Source: Candidatus Uhrbacteria bacterium (GTDB lineage Bacteria; Patescibacteriota; Patescibacteriia; UBA9934; GWF2-40-263). From it: 60,079 nt of DNA. The stretch lies in NCBI GenBank assembly GCA_016219925.1, contig JACRJU010000007.1, positions 1 to 60,079 of the forward strand. The letters run 5' to 3'. A model generated the notes under the pieces. That model had not been told where the DNA came from, made no database searches, and saw only the letters and a program-made list of their open reading frames with translations. Below, piece by piece: positions 42,200 through 49,909 of this stretch. A program made the translations under genes and the position numbers. How positions within the stretch are numbered: position 1 is the stretch's first letter; every line of letters starts with the position of its first letter.

Positions 42200-42208
42200 A
42201 GCACGTGC

Positions 42209-42237
42209 ACCGTAAGCGGAAAAAACTCATTTGTCAA
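42209..42237 (-). promoter_or_regulatory. Promoter, TACGGT type
   Basis: Minus strand TTGACA (42237-42232), 17-bp spacer with a T6 run, TACGGT (42214-42209). Same -10 as at 21600. Confidence 0.65.
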
Positions 42238-42249
42238 TACTCTTTGTCT

Positions 42250-42288
42250 GTCATCCTGAGCGAGGTTGAAGAGAGCCGATGAATCTCA
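42250..42288. repeat. Dispersed 'tgtcatcctga' repeat
   Basis: Shares its opening with the repeats at 14408 and 55443 but continues differently (gcgaggttgaagagagccg). Intergenic, between the aminotransferase promoter and the aldehyde dehydrogenase terminator. Confidence 0.55.
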
Positions 42289-42296
42289 AAAAGGAC

Positions 42297-42321
42297 AAAA
42301 AAACCGACCAGAGGTGGTCGG
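42297..42321 (-). terminator. Terminator of the aldehyde dehydrogenase gene
   Basis: Minus strand ccgacca-cctc-tggtcgg followed by T7; a perfect 7-bp stem. Confidence 0.88.
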
Positions 42322-42334
42322 GAATGCTCGCTAG

Positions 42335-43825
42335 CTAGCGAGTGGCGAGCTTGCCGCCGGAAGTGGCGCAGGAGTCGAAGATGGTCTGGCGGCGCACAAA
42401 GAAGTCAACGCCTTCGTTCATCTCGCGCGGGCCGATGCCGGTCAACTTCCAGCCGCCGAAACCGACCTGCGGCTCGCCGCCGGCGGTGGCCTCGTTGAAG
42501 TGGATCATGCCGGCTTCGACCGCATCGCGGAATGCTTGCAATTCGCGACGATCCTCGGAGTAGATGCTTGCGACGAAGCCGTAGTCGCTGTCGTTGACTG
42601 CGTTGACGCCTTTCTCGAAGGAGTCAACGGCGAGGACAGCGAGGACGGGTCCGAAGACCTCTTCCCGCCAGATCCGAACGGACGGGTCGGTCACCCGGAT
42701 GACCGTGGGCTCCACGTAGAATCCATACTGGAGGTCTCCCAGATCAGCGCGGATTCCCCCGATCAGGCACGACTGGCCAGCGTCGCTCGCCTGCTTGCAC
42801 ATCGCGAGCACGCGATCGAGTGCCGTCTGGGTGGCCAGCGGCCCCATGGTCTTGATGTTGGGATCGTCGCTCAGGCCGAGCTGGATCTGGCCGACTCGAG
42901 CAGTGAGACGCGACAGGAACGCATCCATGACGGATGCATGCACGATGACCCGCTGGGTCGCGGTGCAACGCTGTCCGGCCGAGCCGTACTTGCCCGCGAT
43001 CACGCCCTCGACCGCGAGGTCGAGATCGGCGCTCTGACCGATGTAGACGCCGTTGTTGCCGCCGAGTTCTGCCTGGTAGGGGATCGGCACGTCCCGCTGC
43101 GCGAGCAGACGGTGGATCGCGTGCCCAACCTGCGTCGAGCCGGTGAAGGACACCCCGCGCACCTGCTGATGCAGAACGAGCGGTTCGACGACTTCCCGAC
43201 CACCCTGTACGACGTTGACGACGCCAGCAGGCATACCCGCCTGCATCAGCATCTCGCCGATCATCGTGTTGACGGCCGGGGTGTGCTCGGACCCCTTGAA
43301 CACCACCGTGTTGCCGGCGATGAGCGCGGGAGCGAGCTTCCAGACCGGCACGGCCACCGGGAAGTTCCACGGCGTGGTGAGCGCCACGACCCCGAGAGGA
43401 CGCGCGCGCGTCGAGAGTTCGACCGCTCCCCCCTCACCCGAGCGGGTGATTCCGCCGAGGCGCTGACCGATGCCGAGCGCCCACTCGAGGATCTGAATGG
43501 TCTTCATCACCTCGCCGAGGGCTTCATGGATCGGCTTGCCGGCCTCCAGGCGCATCATGGCCGCGAGGCTCTTGCCGCCATCCCCGCGCATGAGCTCGAG
43601 GAAGCTGGCGATGATCCGGCCGCGATCCATGGGGGTCTTCGCGGCCCACCCTGGCAGAGCTTGACGGGCCGAATGGACCGCTTCGTTGGCGGTGTTCTCG
43701 TTTCCCAAAGGATACCGAGACACCCTCATGCGGATGTCGGCCGGACTGTGCCGAACACAACTGCGACCTTCTTCGATTGAAACTCGATGGCCGCCGATGA
43801 TGTTGTGAGCCTGATACGTCTCCAA
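42335..43825 (-). CDS. NAD(P)-dependent aldehyde dehydrogenase
   Basis: 496 residues, ALDH superfamily: oxidises an aldehyde to the acid. ALTTPWNFPVAVPVWKLAPA (cofactor loop), GSEHTPAVNTMIGEMLMQAG, FTGSTQVGHAI (Rossmann turn), AELGGNNGVYIGQSADLDLA with the general-base Glu, SAGQRCTATQRVIVHA with the nucleophilic Cys, and EEVFGPVLAVL are all present. It resembles succinate- or ketoglutarate-semialdehyde dehydrogenases. The start is TTG at 43825, supported by gcaggaggg just upstream. GC-rich. Its -35 overlaps the mltG stop. Confidence 0.93.
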   Translation of the reverse strand: METYQAHNIIGGHRVSIEEGRSCVRHSPADIRMRVSRYPLGNENTANEAVHSARQALPGWAAKTPMDRGRIIASFLELMRGDGGKSLAAMMRLEAGKPIHEALGEVMKTIQILEWALGIGQRLGGITRSGEGGAVELSTRARPLGVVALTTPWNFPVAVPVWKLAPALIAGNTVVFKGSEHTPAVNTMIGEMLMQAGMPAGVVNVVQGGREVVEPLVLHQQVRGVSFTGSTQVGHAIHRLLAQRDVPIPYQAELGGNNGVYIGQSADLDLAVEGVIAGKYGSAGQRCTATQRVIVHASVMDAFLSRLTARVGQIQLGLSDDPNIKTMGPLATQTALDRVLAMCKQASDAGQSCLIGGIRADLGDLQYGFYVEPTVIRVTDPSVRIWREEVFGPVLAVLAVDSFEKGVNAVNDSDYGFVASIYSEDRRELQAFRDAVEAGMIHFNEATAGGEPQVGFGGWKLTGIGPREMNEGVDFFVRRQTIFDSCATSGGKLATR

Positions 43826-43865
43826 AGTGCCCTCCTGCTGATCCGTAATTGAATCAAGCCGTTTG

Positions 43866-43893
43866 ATCGTAACAAAAAAGAGGAGAGTGTCAA
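43866..43893 (-). promoter_or_regulatory. Aldehyde dehydrogenase promoter inside the mltG end
   Basis: Minus strand TTGACA (43893-43888), 16-bp T-rich spacer, TACGAT (43871-43866). The TGA of mltG (43892-43890) is part of the -35, and a run of ten G stands immediately upstream. Confidence 0.65.
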
Positions 43894-44924
43894 CCCCCCC
43901 CCCTCATATACCGATACTTATTCGCCACATGCTCGTTGAATGTTTTTGCGTAAATCACCTGCCCGTCAGGTGTGGTTAGATAATACAGATCATCGGAATC
44001 AACGGGATTCAGCACGGCCTTGATCGCATTCATGCCCGGATTGCTGATCGGACCAGGCGGCAGGCCGAGGTGCTGGTAAGTGTTATAAGGCGAATCAACT
44101 TGCTGGTCTTTAAGCGAGATGGCTGGATCACTCTTTCCCGTCACATAATTCACGGTCGCATCAGCCTGAAGCGCCATCCCGATTTTCAGTCGTGTGTAAA
44201 AAATTCCAGCCACATGCGCCATATCTTCTGGCGCACGAACTTCTTTTTCCACGAGAGAGGCAAGCGTCAAAACTTGATGAAACGTCAGACCGTTTGGCAT
44301 CACCAAATGTGTGGGGACGACGATAGCATTTTCCGCAAGCCGGCGTTGAAGCGTGAGCACCATAGTCTCCGCGACTGTCTTGGCATCCGCATCATTGCGG
44401 AATCGATAGGTGTCCGGAAACAAATAGCCCTCGAGCCCCTGGCCAGATGGAATGCCGGCCAAAAGTTCTTGCCCTTGTGTCAACGTCGTTGGGGCATTTG
44501 TGACTTGCTTCCAAGAAGTCGTATCAACGCCGGAAAATGCCGCGCTTAATGTGGCTCCGATCTGGTCACGTGTGAACCCTTCTGGAATCGTCACCTGGAC
44601 TTCATTGGCTTTAGCATTGGAAAGCGTGGAAACCACCGAGTGAAAAGAAGTCTTTGGTTTAAGCGTAAACCGACCGGCTTGCAAAGAGGATTCCGCATGA
44701 GCCAGCTTGACGTAGGTTTTGAAAAAGAACCGGCTGGTGATGATCTCTTTTTCTTTGAGCGTTCGTGTGATGGTATCGACCGATGCGCCCGGGGCCACTT
44801 CAATGACAACTTCTGTAGCGTCCTTAGCTGGCGAAAGCAGAAAACTGTCCCACAAAAAAGATCCGCCGAGCGAAACGCCGACGAGAACAAGAATCGCAAT
44901 GATGAGAGCAAAGATGCGCATCAT
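43890..44924 (-). CDS. mltG: Endolytic transglycosylase MltG
   Basis: About 344 residues. A signal anchor (FALIIAILVLVGVSLGGSFL), a LysM-like domain (VVIEVAPGASVDTITRTLKE, VQVTIPEGFTRDQIGATL) and the YceG catalytic domain with LTLASLVEKEVRAPEDMAHV (catalytic Glu), LQADATVNYVTGK, SPYNTYQHLGLPPGPISNPG and AKTFNEHVANKYRYMR. It cuts nascent peptidoglycan strands and sets glycan length. The C terminus is encoded by a G10 run that gives RGGG before the stop. Follows the nucleotidyltransferase gene by 5 bp. Confidence 0.94.
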   Translation of the reverse strand: MMRIFALIIAILVLVGVSLGGSFLWDSFLLSPAKDATEVVIEVAPGASVDTITRTLKEKEIITSRFFFKTYVKLAHAESSLQAGRFTLKPKTSFHSVVSTLSNAKANEVQVTIPEGFTRDQIGATLSAAFSGVDTTSWKQVTNAPTTLTQGQELLAGIPSGQGLEGYLFPDTYRFRNDADAKTVAETMVLTLQRRLAENAIVVPTHLVMPNGLTFHQVLTLASLVEKEVRAPEDMAHVAGIFYTRLKIGMALQADATVNYVTGKSDPAISLKDQQVDSPYNTYQHLGLPPGPISNPGMNAIKAVLNPVDSDDLYYLTTPDGQVIYAKTFNEHVANKYRYMRGGG

Positions 44925-44929
44925 ATCTA

Positions 44930-45412
44930 TCAGTGCCCATGACACTCCAAATACTTTTTGCCAGACTTGCAAAAACAGTCGCGTGAGGCGCGGTCGTCAG
45001 CGGTCAGCCAGGAACTGGATTGCACTTTGCCGCCGTGGCCGATATTGAAAACGGTTTCGATCCCAAGCTCGCGCGCGAGCACAGCCTCCGGAATATTATC
45101 TGCGAACCGATCCCCGCCGTTAGCGAATACGTGCGGATGAATTTCGCGCAGAGCTCCGCAGACGCTCATATCCTCACAGTCTGGTTCGTGATCCGTCAAG
45201 ACCACGCGGGTCACACCTGCAAGCGCCTCGATGACCTCCTTGCGTTGGTCCTGCGGCATAAAGACGTACCCCTTCTTTTTTATGAGCCAGTTGTCGTTAT
45301 TCAAAATCACCACAAGCTCGTCTCCCAGAGCCGCGGCCTCTTGAAACAGGCGCACATGGCCAACATGAATGGGATCGAATCCCCCGGAAACCGCAATCAT
45401 TTTTTTCAACAT
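44930..45412 (-). CDS. Cytidylyltransferase-like enzyme with SEC-C tail
   Basis: 160 residues. A nucleotidyltransferase of the RfaE/TagD class: SGGFDPIHVGHVRLFQEAAA with the HxGH motif, then DELVVILNNDNWLIKKKGYV and QDQRKEVIEALAGVTRVVLT. The last 15 residues, CFCKSGKKYLECHGH, are a SEC-C-like zinc motif (CxCxSGKKxxxCHG), an unusual partner. It probably activates a sugar- or alditol-phosphate with CTP or ATP. Start taken at 45412. Confidence 0.88.
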   Translation of the reverse strand: MLKKMIAVSGGFDPIHVGHVRLFQEAAALGDELVVILNNDNWLIKKKGYVFMPQDQRKEVIEALAGVTRVVLTDHEPDCEDMSVCGALREIHPHVFANGGDRFADNIPEAVLARELGIETVFNIGHGGKVQSSSWLTADDRASRDCFCKSGKKYLECHGH

Positions 45413-45455
45413 AAGAGATAAGTGAAGGTCGCAACATTCTTTCTTCTCCTCCACC

Positions 45456-45953
45456 CTATTTAATAACAAAAAACAGCTGTGCGGCAAGGTTCATGGCATA
45501 AGCCAAACCAAATCCAATCAGTGCGCCAATAATCACATCGCTCACATAATGCACCCCGACGGACAGCCGACCCAGTGCCACCAGAACAGCGGCAACAAGC
45601 ATCACCGGCCACACCAGCGGCTGATTTAAAAAAAGGACGACAAGAGAAAAAGCAATCGTGGTGTGTTGGGAAGGAAAGCTTGGTGTTTGGATCGCCAGTT
45701 GGATGATGGGGCGATAATGTTCATCACGAAATGGCCGCGGCCTCCGAATCCATTCCGACAGAAACAGCGCGACGCCCCATGGCAACAACACGACCGGAAT
45801 GAGCGTCCGCATATCGGGAAACGTCGAGCCGATCGCAAATCCGAGCATCAGCCAAATCAAAAATGATGCGCAAAAAATCGCCATTTGTTTCGTCGCGCGG
45901 GTCTTGCGTCCGAAATCGAACAGCCATCGGGACCATCGTTCATCGGTATTCAT
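45456..45953 (-). CDS. PAP2-family membrane phosphatase
   Basis: 165 residues, five to six helices. The three PAP2 motifs are complete: LSEWIRRPRPF (KxxxxxxRP), PSFPSQHTTIAFS (PSGH-like, here PSQH) and SVGVHYVSDVIIGALIG (SRxxxxxHxxxD variant). Likely removes phosphate from undecaprenyl-PP or phosphatidic acid at the outer face. Coupled to nth by ATGA overlap. Confidence 0.9.
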   Translation of the reverse strand: MNTDERWSRWLFDFGRKTRATKQMAIFCASFLIWLMLGFAIGSTFPDMRTLIPVVLLPWGVALFLSEWIRRPRPFRDEHYRPIIQLAIQTPSFPSQHTTIAFSLVVLFLNQPLVWPVMLVAAVLVALGRLSVGVHYVSDVIIGALIGFGLAYAMNLAAQLFFVIK

Positions 45954-46657
45954 ACGGCTTGGCGTAACGCTTCAAGTTCTTTCTCGCGCCGTGCGATATC
46001 TTGCTCAATCGCTTCAACAGATTTCGGCGTCACAAAATTTTTGTGCTTGAACTGACAGGATGCACGGATCGGACAAAGATAACAGCGCGGCTTGCCGGGA
46101 AGGCAAATGGACCGACCGAATTTGACGAATACCCGATTCACAGTCGATTGCCATTTTTTATCAATCATCTTGAGCAGAGCCTCCTCGGTTTTTTCCGGGG
46201 TCTTGGTCTTCACCCATCCAAGACGATTGGTGACGCGATGCACGTGCGTATCCACCGCGATAGCTGGCGTGTGAAAACACGCGACCAGAATCACACTTGC
46301 GGTTTTACGCCCAACTCCCGACAAAGAAACCAGCTCCTCCATGGTGTTGGGGATCTCCCCATCAAAACGCGCAACGACTTCTCGAGCCATTCGACTCACC
46401 TGCTTAGCTTTTTGACGATACAAGCCGATCGTATTGATCTTGCGCTGAATCTGCGCGGGCGACGCCAGCGCTAAGTGTCGGACGGTCGGATAAGCCGCAA
46501 AAAAAGCGGGCAATAATTTAAGCACCTGCTCGTCGCGTGTGCGCGCCGAAAAAATCACCGCCGTTAGCGTACGATAAGGATCGCCGAGTTCCATCGCGCC
46601 GGGGTTGGGAAATTGTTTTTTCAGCGTCGCAAGAATTTTGGTCTTCTGTGCTTCCAT
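45950..46657 (-). CDS. nth: Endonuclease III
   Basis: 235 residues, base-excision repair glycosylase/AP lyase. YRTLTAVIFSARTRDEQVLK, then the helix-hairpin-helix MEELVSLSGVGRKTASVILV with catalytic Lys, AVDTHVHRVTNRLGW with catalytic Asp, and the 4Fe-4S cluster CLPGKPRCYLCPIRASC. About 30 extra C-terminal residues (VEAIEQDIARREKELEALRQ) form a coiled coil. Four bases after gpmI's reading end. Confidence 0.95.
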   Translation of the reverse strand: MEAQKTKILATLKKQFPNPGAMELGDPYRTLTAVIFSARTRDEQVLKLLPAFFAAYPTVRHLALASPAQIQRKINTIGLYRQKAKQVSRMAREVVARFDGEIPNTMEELVSLSGVGRKTASVILVACFHTPAIAVDTHVHRVTNRLGWVKTKTPEKTEEALLKMIDKKWQSTVNRVFVKFGRSICLPGKPRCYLCPIRASCQFKHKNFVTPKSVEAIEQDIARREKELEALRQAV

Positions 46658-46661
46658 AGTT

Positions 46662-48233
46662 TTATGCCGTCAGTGGCTGGCCAATCATGTCAGGCGGCTG
46701 TTCCACTCCCATCATCGCCAAAATCGTCGGGGCGACATCCGCTAGCATTCCCACCGGAGGCATCAAAGACAAGTCTCCATCCGGCACTTCCCCGGCAATC
46801 GAAGGTTGACCTTGCAAGGCCTTGCTGATGATCACAAACGGAACGGGATTGGTCGCGTGTTCTTTGTTGATATCCCCCGTACGCAAGTTCAATTTTTCTT
46901 CCGCATTGCCATGATCAGCCGTGATAAACACCGCTCCGTCGCGCGCGAGCGTCTCTTCCACAATCTTGCCCAGACAATCGTCAACGGTTTCCACCGCCTT
47001 GATGGTTGCTTCAAGATTGCCGGTATGTCCGACCATATCCGGATTGGCAAAATTCATCACCATAAAATCATAGGTATCCTCACGCATCTCTTTGATCACA
47101 CGGCTTGTGATCTCGCGCGCGCTCATCTCCGGAGCCAAATCGTATGAAGCCACTTTAGGCGAGGGGATAATCACCCGATCCTCGCCCGGAAACGGCTCCT
47201 CTTTGGTGCCGTTGAGAAAAAACGTCACGTGCGCATACTTTTCGGTCTCGGCAATGTGTAGCTGTTTGAACCCTTTTTGCGAAAGCACTTGTGCTAAACA
47301 ATTTTCGACGACTTGCGGAGGAAACGCGATCTGCACAGGCAAATCTTTCTCGTATTCTGCCATGGTCACAGGAAATAACCCATCGACTTTTTTGCGATCG
47401 AACTGTGAAAAATCCGGCAGAACAAACGCCTCGGTGAGTTGGCGCGCGCGATCCGGACGAAAGTTGAAAAAAATGATCGCGTCATTTTCCTGCACGGTTC
47501 CCACCGGATGATCTCCGTCCATTAAAACCGTCGGCACAAATTCTTCGTCGTACACTTCTTTTGCATACGATTCTTTCAACGCCGCGATTGGGTCTGTGGC
47601 CTGATTGCCCGCACCAAGGACCATGGTGTCATAAGCCTTTTTAGTGCGATCCCACCGGTGATCCCGATCCATCGCGAAATAGCGACCGGACAACGAAGCG
47701 ATCTTTCCAATCTTCAGCGCTTTCATTTTTTGCTGAAGAGTGATGATGAAATCAATGCCGGCGTTGTAAACCGTATCTCGGCCGTCCAAAATGGCTTGGA
47801 CATACACTTCTTTCAATCCCTGCTTTTTGCACAACGCCAAAAGCGCATGAGCATGCTCATCCATCGAATGCACTCGCCCACCGCTCACCATGCCGATCAA
47901 ATGCAAACGGCTTTTATTTTTTTTGGCGTGTTCGATCGCGTGCAAAAAGGCTTCGTTCGTAAAAAAAGATTCGTCCGCAATGGCACGGTTGATGCGAGGA
48001 AACATTTGGTAATACACGCGTCCCGCGCCGATCGCGAGGTGACCGACCTCCGAATTTCCCATTTCCCCCCAAGACAATCCCACCTCTTCACCGGACGCTC
48101 GGAGAGTCATGGTCGGATAGGTGCGAATGAATCGCGTGAAGTTTGGGGTCTTGGCGCGACGAATCGCGTTGCCTTCTCCATCGGGAGCCACACCGAATCC
48201 GTCAATGATAATCAAGACGTAGGGCTTTTTCAT
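46662..48233 (-). CDS. gpmI: 2,3-bisphosphoglycerate-independent phosphoglycerate mutase
   Basis: 523 residues, alkaline-phosphatase fold with two Mn. VLIIIDGFGVAPDGEGNAIR (first Asp), SWGEMGNSEVGHLAIGAGRV with the phosphorylated Ser, HLIGMVSGGRVHSMDEHAHA, YAKEVYDEEFVPTVLMDGD, FFNFRPDRARQLTEAF, YDFMVMNFANPDMVGHTGN and ITADHGNAEEKL. Interconverts 3- and 2-phosphoglycerate. Overlaps eno by 4 bp (ATGA): the two consecutive glycolytic steps are translationally coupled. Confidence 0.97.
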   Translation of the reverse strand: MKKPYVLIIIDGFGVAPDGEGNAIRRAKTPNFTRFIRTYPTMTLRASGEEVGLSWGEMGNSEVGHLAIGAGRVYYQMFPRINRAIADESFFTNEAFLHAIEHAKKNKSRLHLIGMVSGGRVHSMDEHAHALLALCKKQGLKEVYVQAILDGRDTVYNAGIDFIITLQQKMKALKIGKIASLSGRYFAMDRDHRWDRTKKAYDTMVLGAGNQATDPIAALKESYAKEVYDEEFVPTVLMDGDHPVGTVQENDAIIFFNFRPDRARQLTEAFVLPDFSQFDRKKVDGLFPVTMAEYEKDLPVQIAFPPQVVENCLAQVLSQKGFKQLHIAETEKYAHVTFFLNGTKEEPFPGEDRVIIPSPKVASYDLAPEMSAREITSRVIKEMREDTYDFMVMNFANPDMVGHTGNLEATIKAVETVDDCLGKIVEETLARDGAVFITADHGNAEEKLNLRTGDINKEHATNPVPFVIISKALQGQPSIAGEVPDGDLSLMPPVGMLADVAPTILAMMGVEQPPDMIGQPLTA

Positions 48234-49492
48234 ACCTTCACTTCTTCTTCGATTTCCAACAGTCGGTTATATTTTGCCAAACGCTCGGAGCGGGACAGCG
48301 AACCGGATTTGATGTAATCGGCATTCACCGCGACCGCGAGATCGGCAATCGTGGTATCGCCGGTTTCTCCCGAACGATGCGATACGGATATTTTGTACTT
48401 GGCCTTCTTGGCGAGCAAGATGGCCTCAATGGCTTCGGAAAGCGAACCGATTTGATTGACCTTAATCAAAATGGCATTGGCCGCTTTCTTTTCGATGCCG
48501 GTTTGCAATCGCGCCACATTCGTCACAAAAAAATCATCACCAATCAAAGCAACCTTCTTTCCCAAACGCGTTGTCATTTCCGTCCACCCTTCCCAATCGT
48601 CCTGATCCAACCCGTCTTCAATCGAAATGATTGGATACTTTTTCACCCAATCCTCCCAACGCGCAATCATCTGCTCGCGTGTAAACGTGGTGTGGTCTGT
48701 TTTGAGTTTGTACGTGTGATGCTTGGCATCATAGAGTTCTGAAACCGCCGGATCAATCGCCAAAAAAACATCGCGGCCGGCGCGATAATGCGCCTTTGCC
48801 ACGGCTTGCAAAATAAGTTTGATGGCCTCTTCATTTTGCTTGAGTGTGATGGCATATCCGCCCTCATCTCCCTTCAACGTAGAAAACCCCTTGTCCTTCA
48901 GAATCTCTCCGAGCGCATGAAACACCTCCGCACCGCACCGATAGCGTTCGGAGAATTTTTTCTGCATGGGAACGATCATGAATTCTTGAAAATCCAGAAT
49001 CCATCCCGCATGAGCCCCGCCATTGAGCACGTTCATGGTTGGAATCGGCATGCGATAGGTTTTGTACGGCAAATCGTAAGCGAAACGCAAAAATTGATAG
49101 AGCGGCATCTTCATCGCTTTTGCTCCGGCATGCGCGCATGCCAGCGATACGCCCAAGATGGCATTAGCTCCAAGTCGTTGTTTATTGGGAGTGCCGTCGC
49201 GCGCGATCATCACCTCATCAATCCGTCTCGGTTGCGTTGGATCCATCCCGACCACGGTTTTTTTCAAAATAGTGTTGACATGATGAACGGCTTTGAGAAC
49301 CCCTTTACCGCCGTAGCGTTTCGAATCGTTGTCGCGCAGTTCGAGCGCTTCATGAATGCCAGTACTGGCACCACTCGGCACCGAAGCCGAAGCGATCATG
49401 CCGTTTTTAAGCATCACAGAAACATGCACGGTTGGATTGCCGCGCGAATCGAGAATTTCATGAGCGTGAACAGAATCGATGGAATGTTTCAT
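48230..49492 (-). CDS. eno: Enolase
   Basis: 420 residues: 2-phosphoglycerate to phosphoenolpyruvate. AHEILDSRGNPTVHVSVMLK, SGASTGIHEALELRD, NVLNGGAHAGWILDFQEFMI, KGDEGGYAI, ISIEDGLDQDDWEGWTEMTT, LIGDDFFVTN and VSHRSGETGDTTIADLAVA carry the metal ligands and catalytic Lys/Glu. Slightly shorter than the ~430 norm. Start at 49492, 7 bp after the DUF5654 stop. Confidence 0.97.
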   Translation of the reverse strand: MKHSIDSVHAHEILDSRGNPTVHVSVMLKNGMIASASVPSGASTGIHEALELRDNDSKRYGGKGVLKAVHHVNTILKKTVVGMDPTQPRRIDEVMIARDGTPNKQRLGANAILGVSLACAHAGAKAMKMPLYQFLRFAYDLPYKTYRMPIPTMNVLNGGAHAGWILDFQEFMIVPMQKKFSERYRCGAEVFHALGEILKDKGFSTLKGDEGGYAITLKQNEEAIKLILQAVAKAHYRAGRDVFLAIDPAVSELYDAKHHTYKLKTDHTTFTREQMIARWEDWVKKYPIISIEDGLDQDDWEGWTEMTTRLGKKVALIGDDFFVTNVARLQTGIEKKAANAILIKVNQIGSLSEAIEAILLAKKAKYKISVSHRSGETGDTTIADLAVAVNADYIKSGSLSRSERLAKYNRLLEIEEEVKV

Positions 49493-49499
49493 AGAGAAA

Positions 49500-49742
49500 T
49501 CAATTTTTTTCTTTAAGGCGAGCCGCGGCCTTTCCAAGATGGGAAGTGACCACGACAACAACGACCGTAATCAAAATGGCATAAAGAAACTTTGCAATCA
49601 GCGAACCTTGATCTGGAAAAAAACGGTTAAACAAATCTTGGATCGCCGAATTCCAAGCCAAGGCCGCCACCAAACCAAACCCGGCTGTAGCCAACGTGCT
49701 CATTTTTTCTAAAACTTCGATACGAAAGGAAGAAGATTTTTC
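49500..49742 (-). CDS. DUF5654 membrane protein
   Basis: 80 residues: FRIEVLEKMSTLATAGFGLV runs into a first helix, AALAWNSAIQDLFNRFFPDQ links to a second (FLYAILITVVVVVVTSHLG) and a charged tail. This is the DUF5654 pattern, known from archaea and CPR, function unknown. It lies between pgk and eno. Confidence 0.85.
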   Translation of the reverse strand, partial: EKSSSFRIEVLEKMSTLATAGFGLVAALAWNSAIQDLFNRFFPDQGSLIAKFLYAILITVVVVVVTSHLGKAAARLKEKN

Positions 49743-49744
49743 CA

Positions 49745-49909
49745 TAGAGATCTCTGCAAAAGTCCGGTGCGAGGTCAAATCGAGACAGATTCGTGTCAGA
49801 CTCCTGAACGATTTTGAAGTGATATGGTCATATCATTGAGAAATCGTGAAGGGGTCTGGCGCGAATATGGCCGATTTGAAGCCGTGCCGGACTTTCGCAG
49901 AGGTCTCTA
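49745..49909. repeat. 165-bp near-complete palindrome between pgk and DUF5654
   Basis: The left half (49745-49827) matches the reverse complement of the right half at roughly three quarters of positions, centred on gatatggtcatatc at 49821-49834. The outer tips read tagaga(t/c)ctctgc(a/g)aaagtccgg. The pgk stop codon lies inside the right tip. As RNA it would be one long hairpin with many compensatory-looking changes. Confidence 0.85.
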
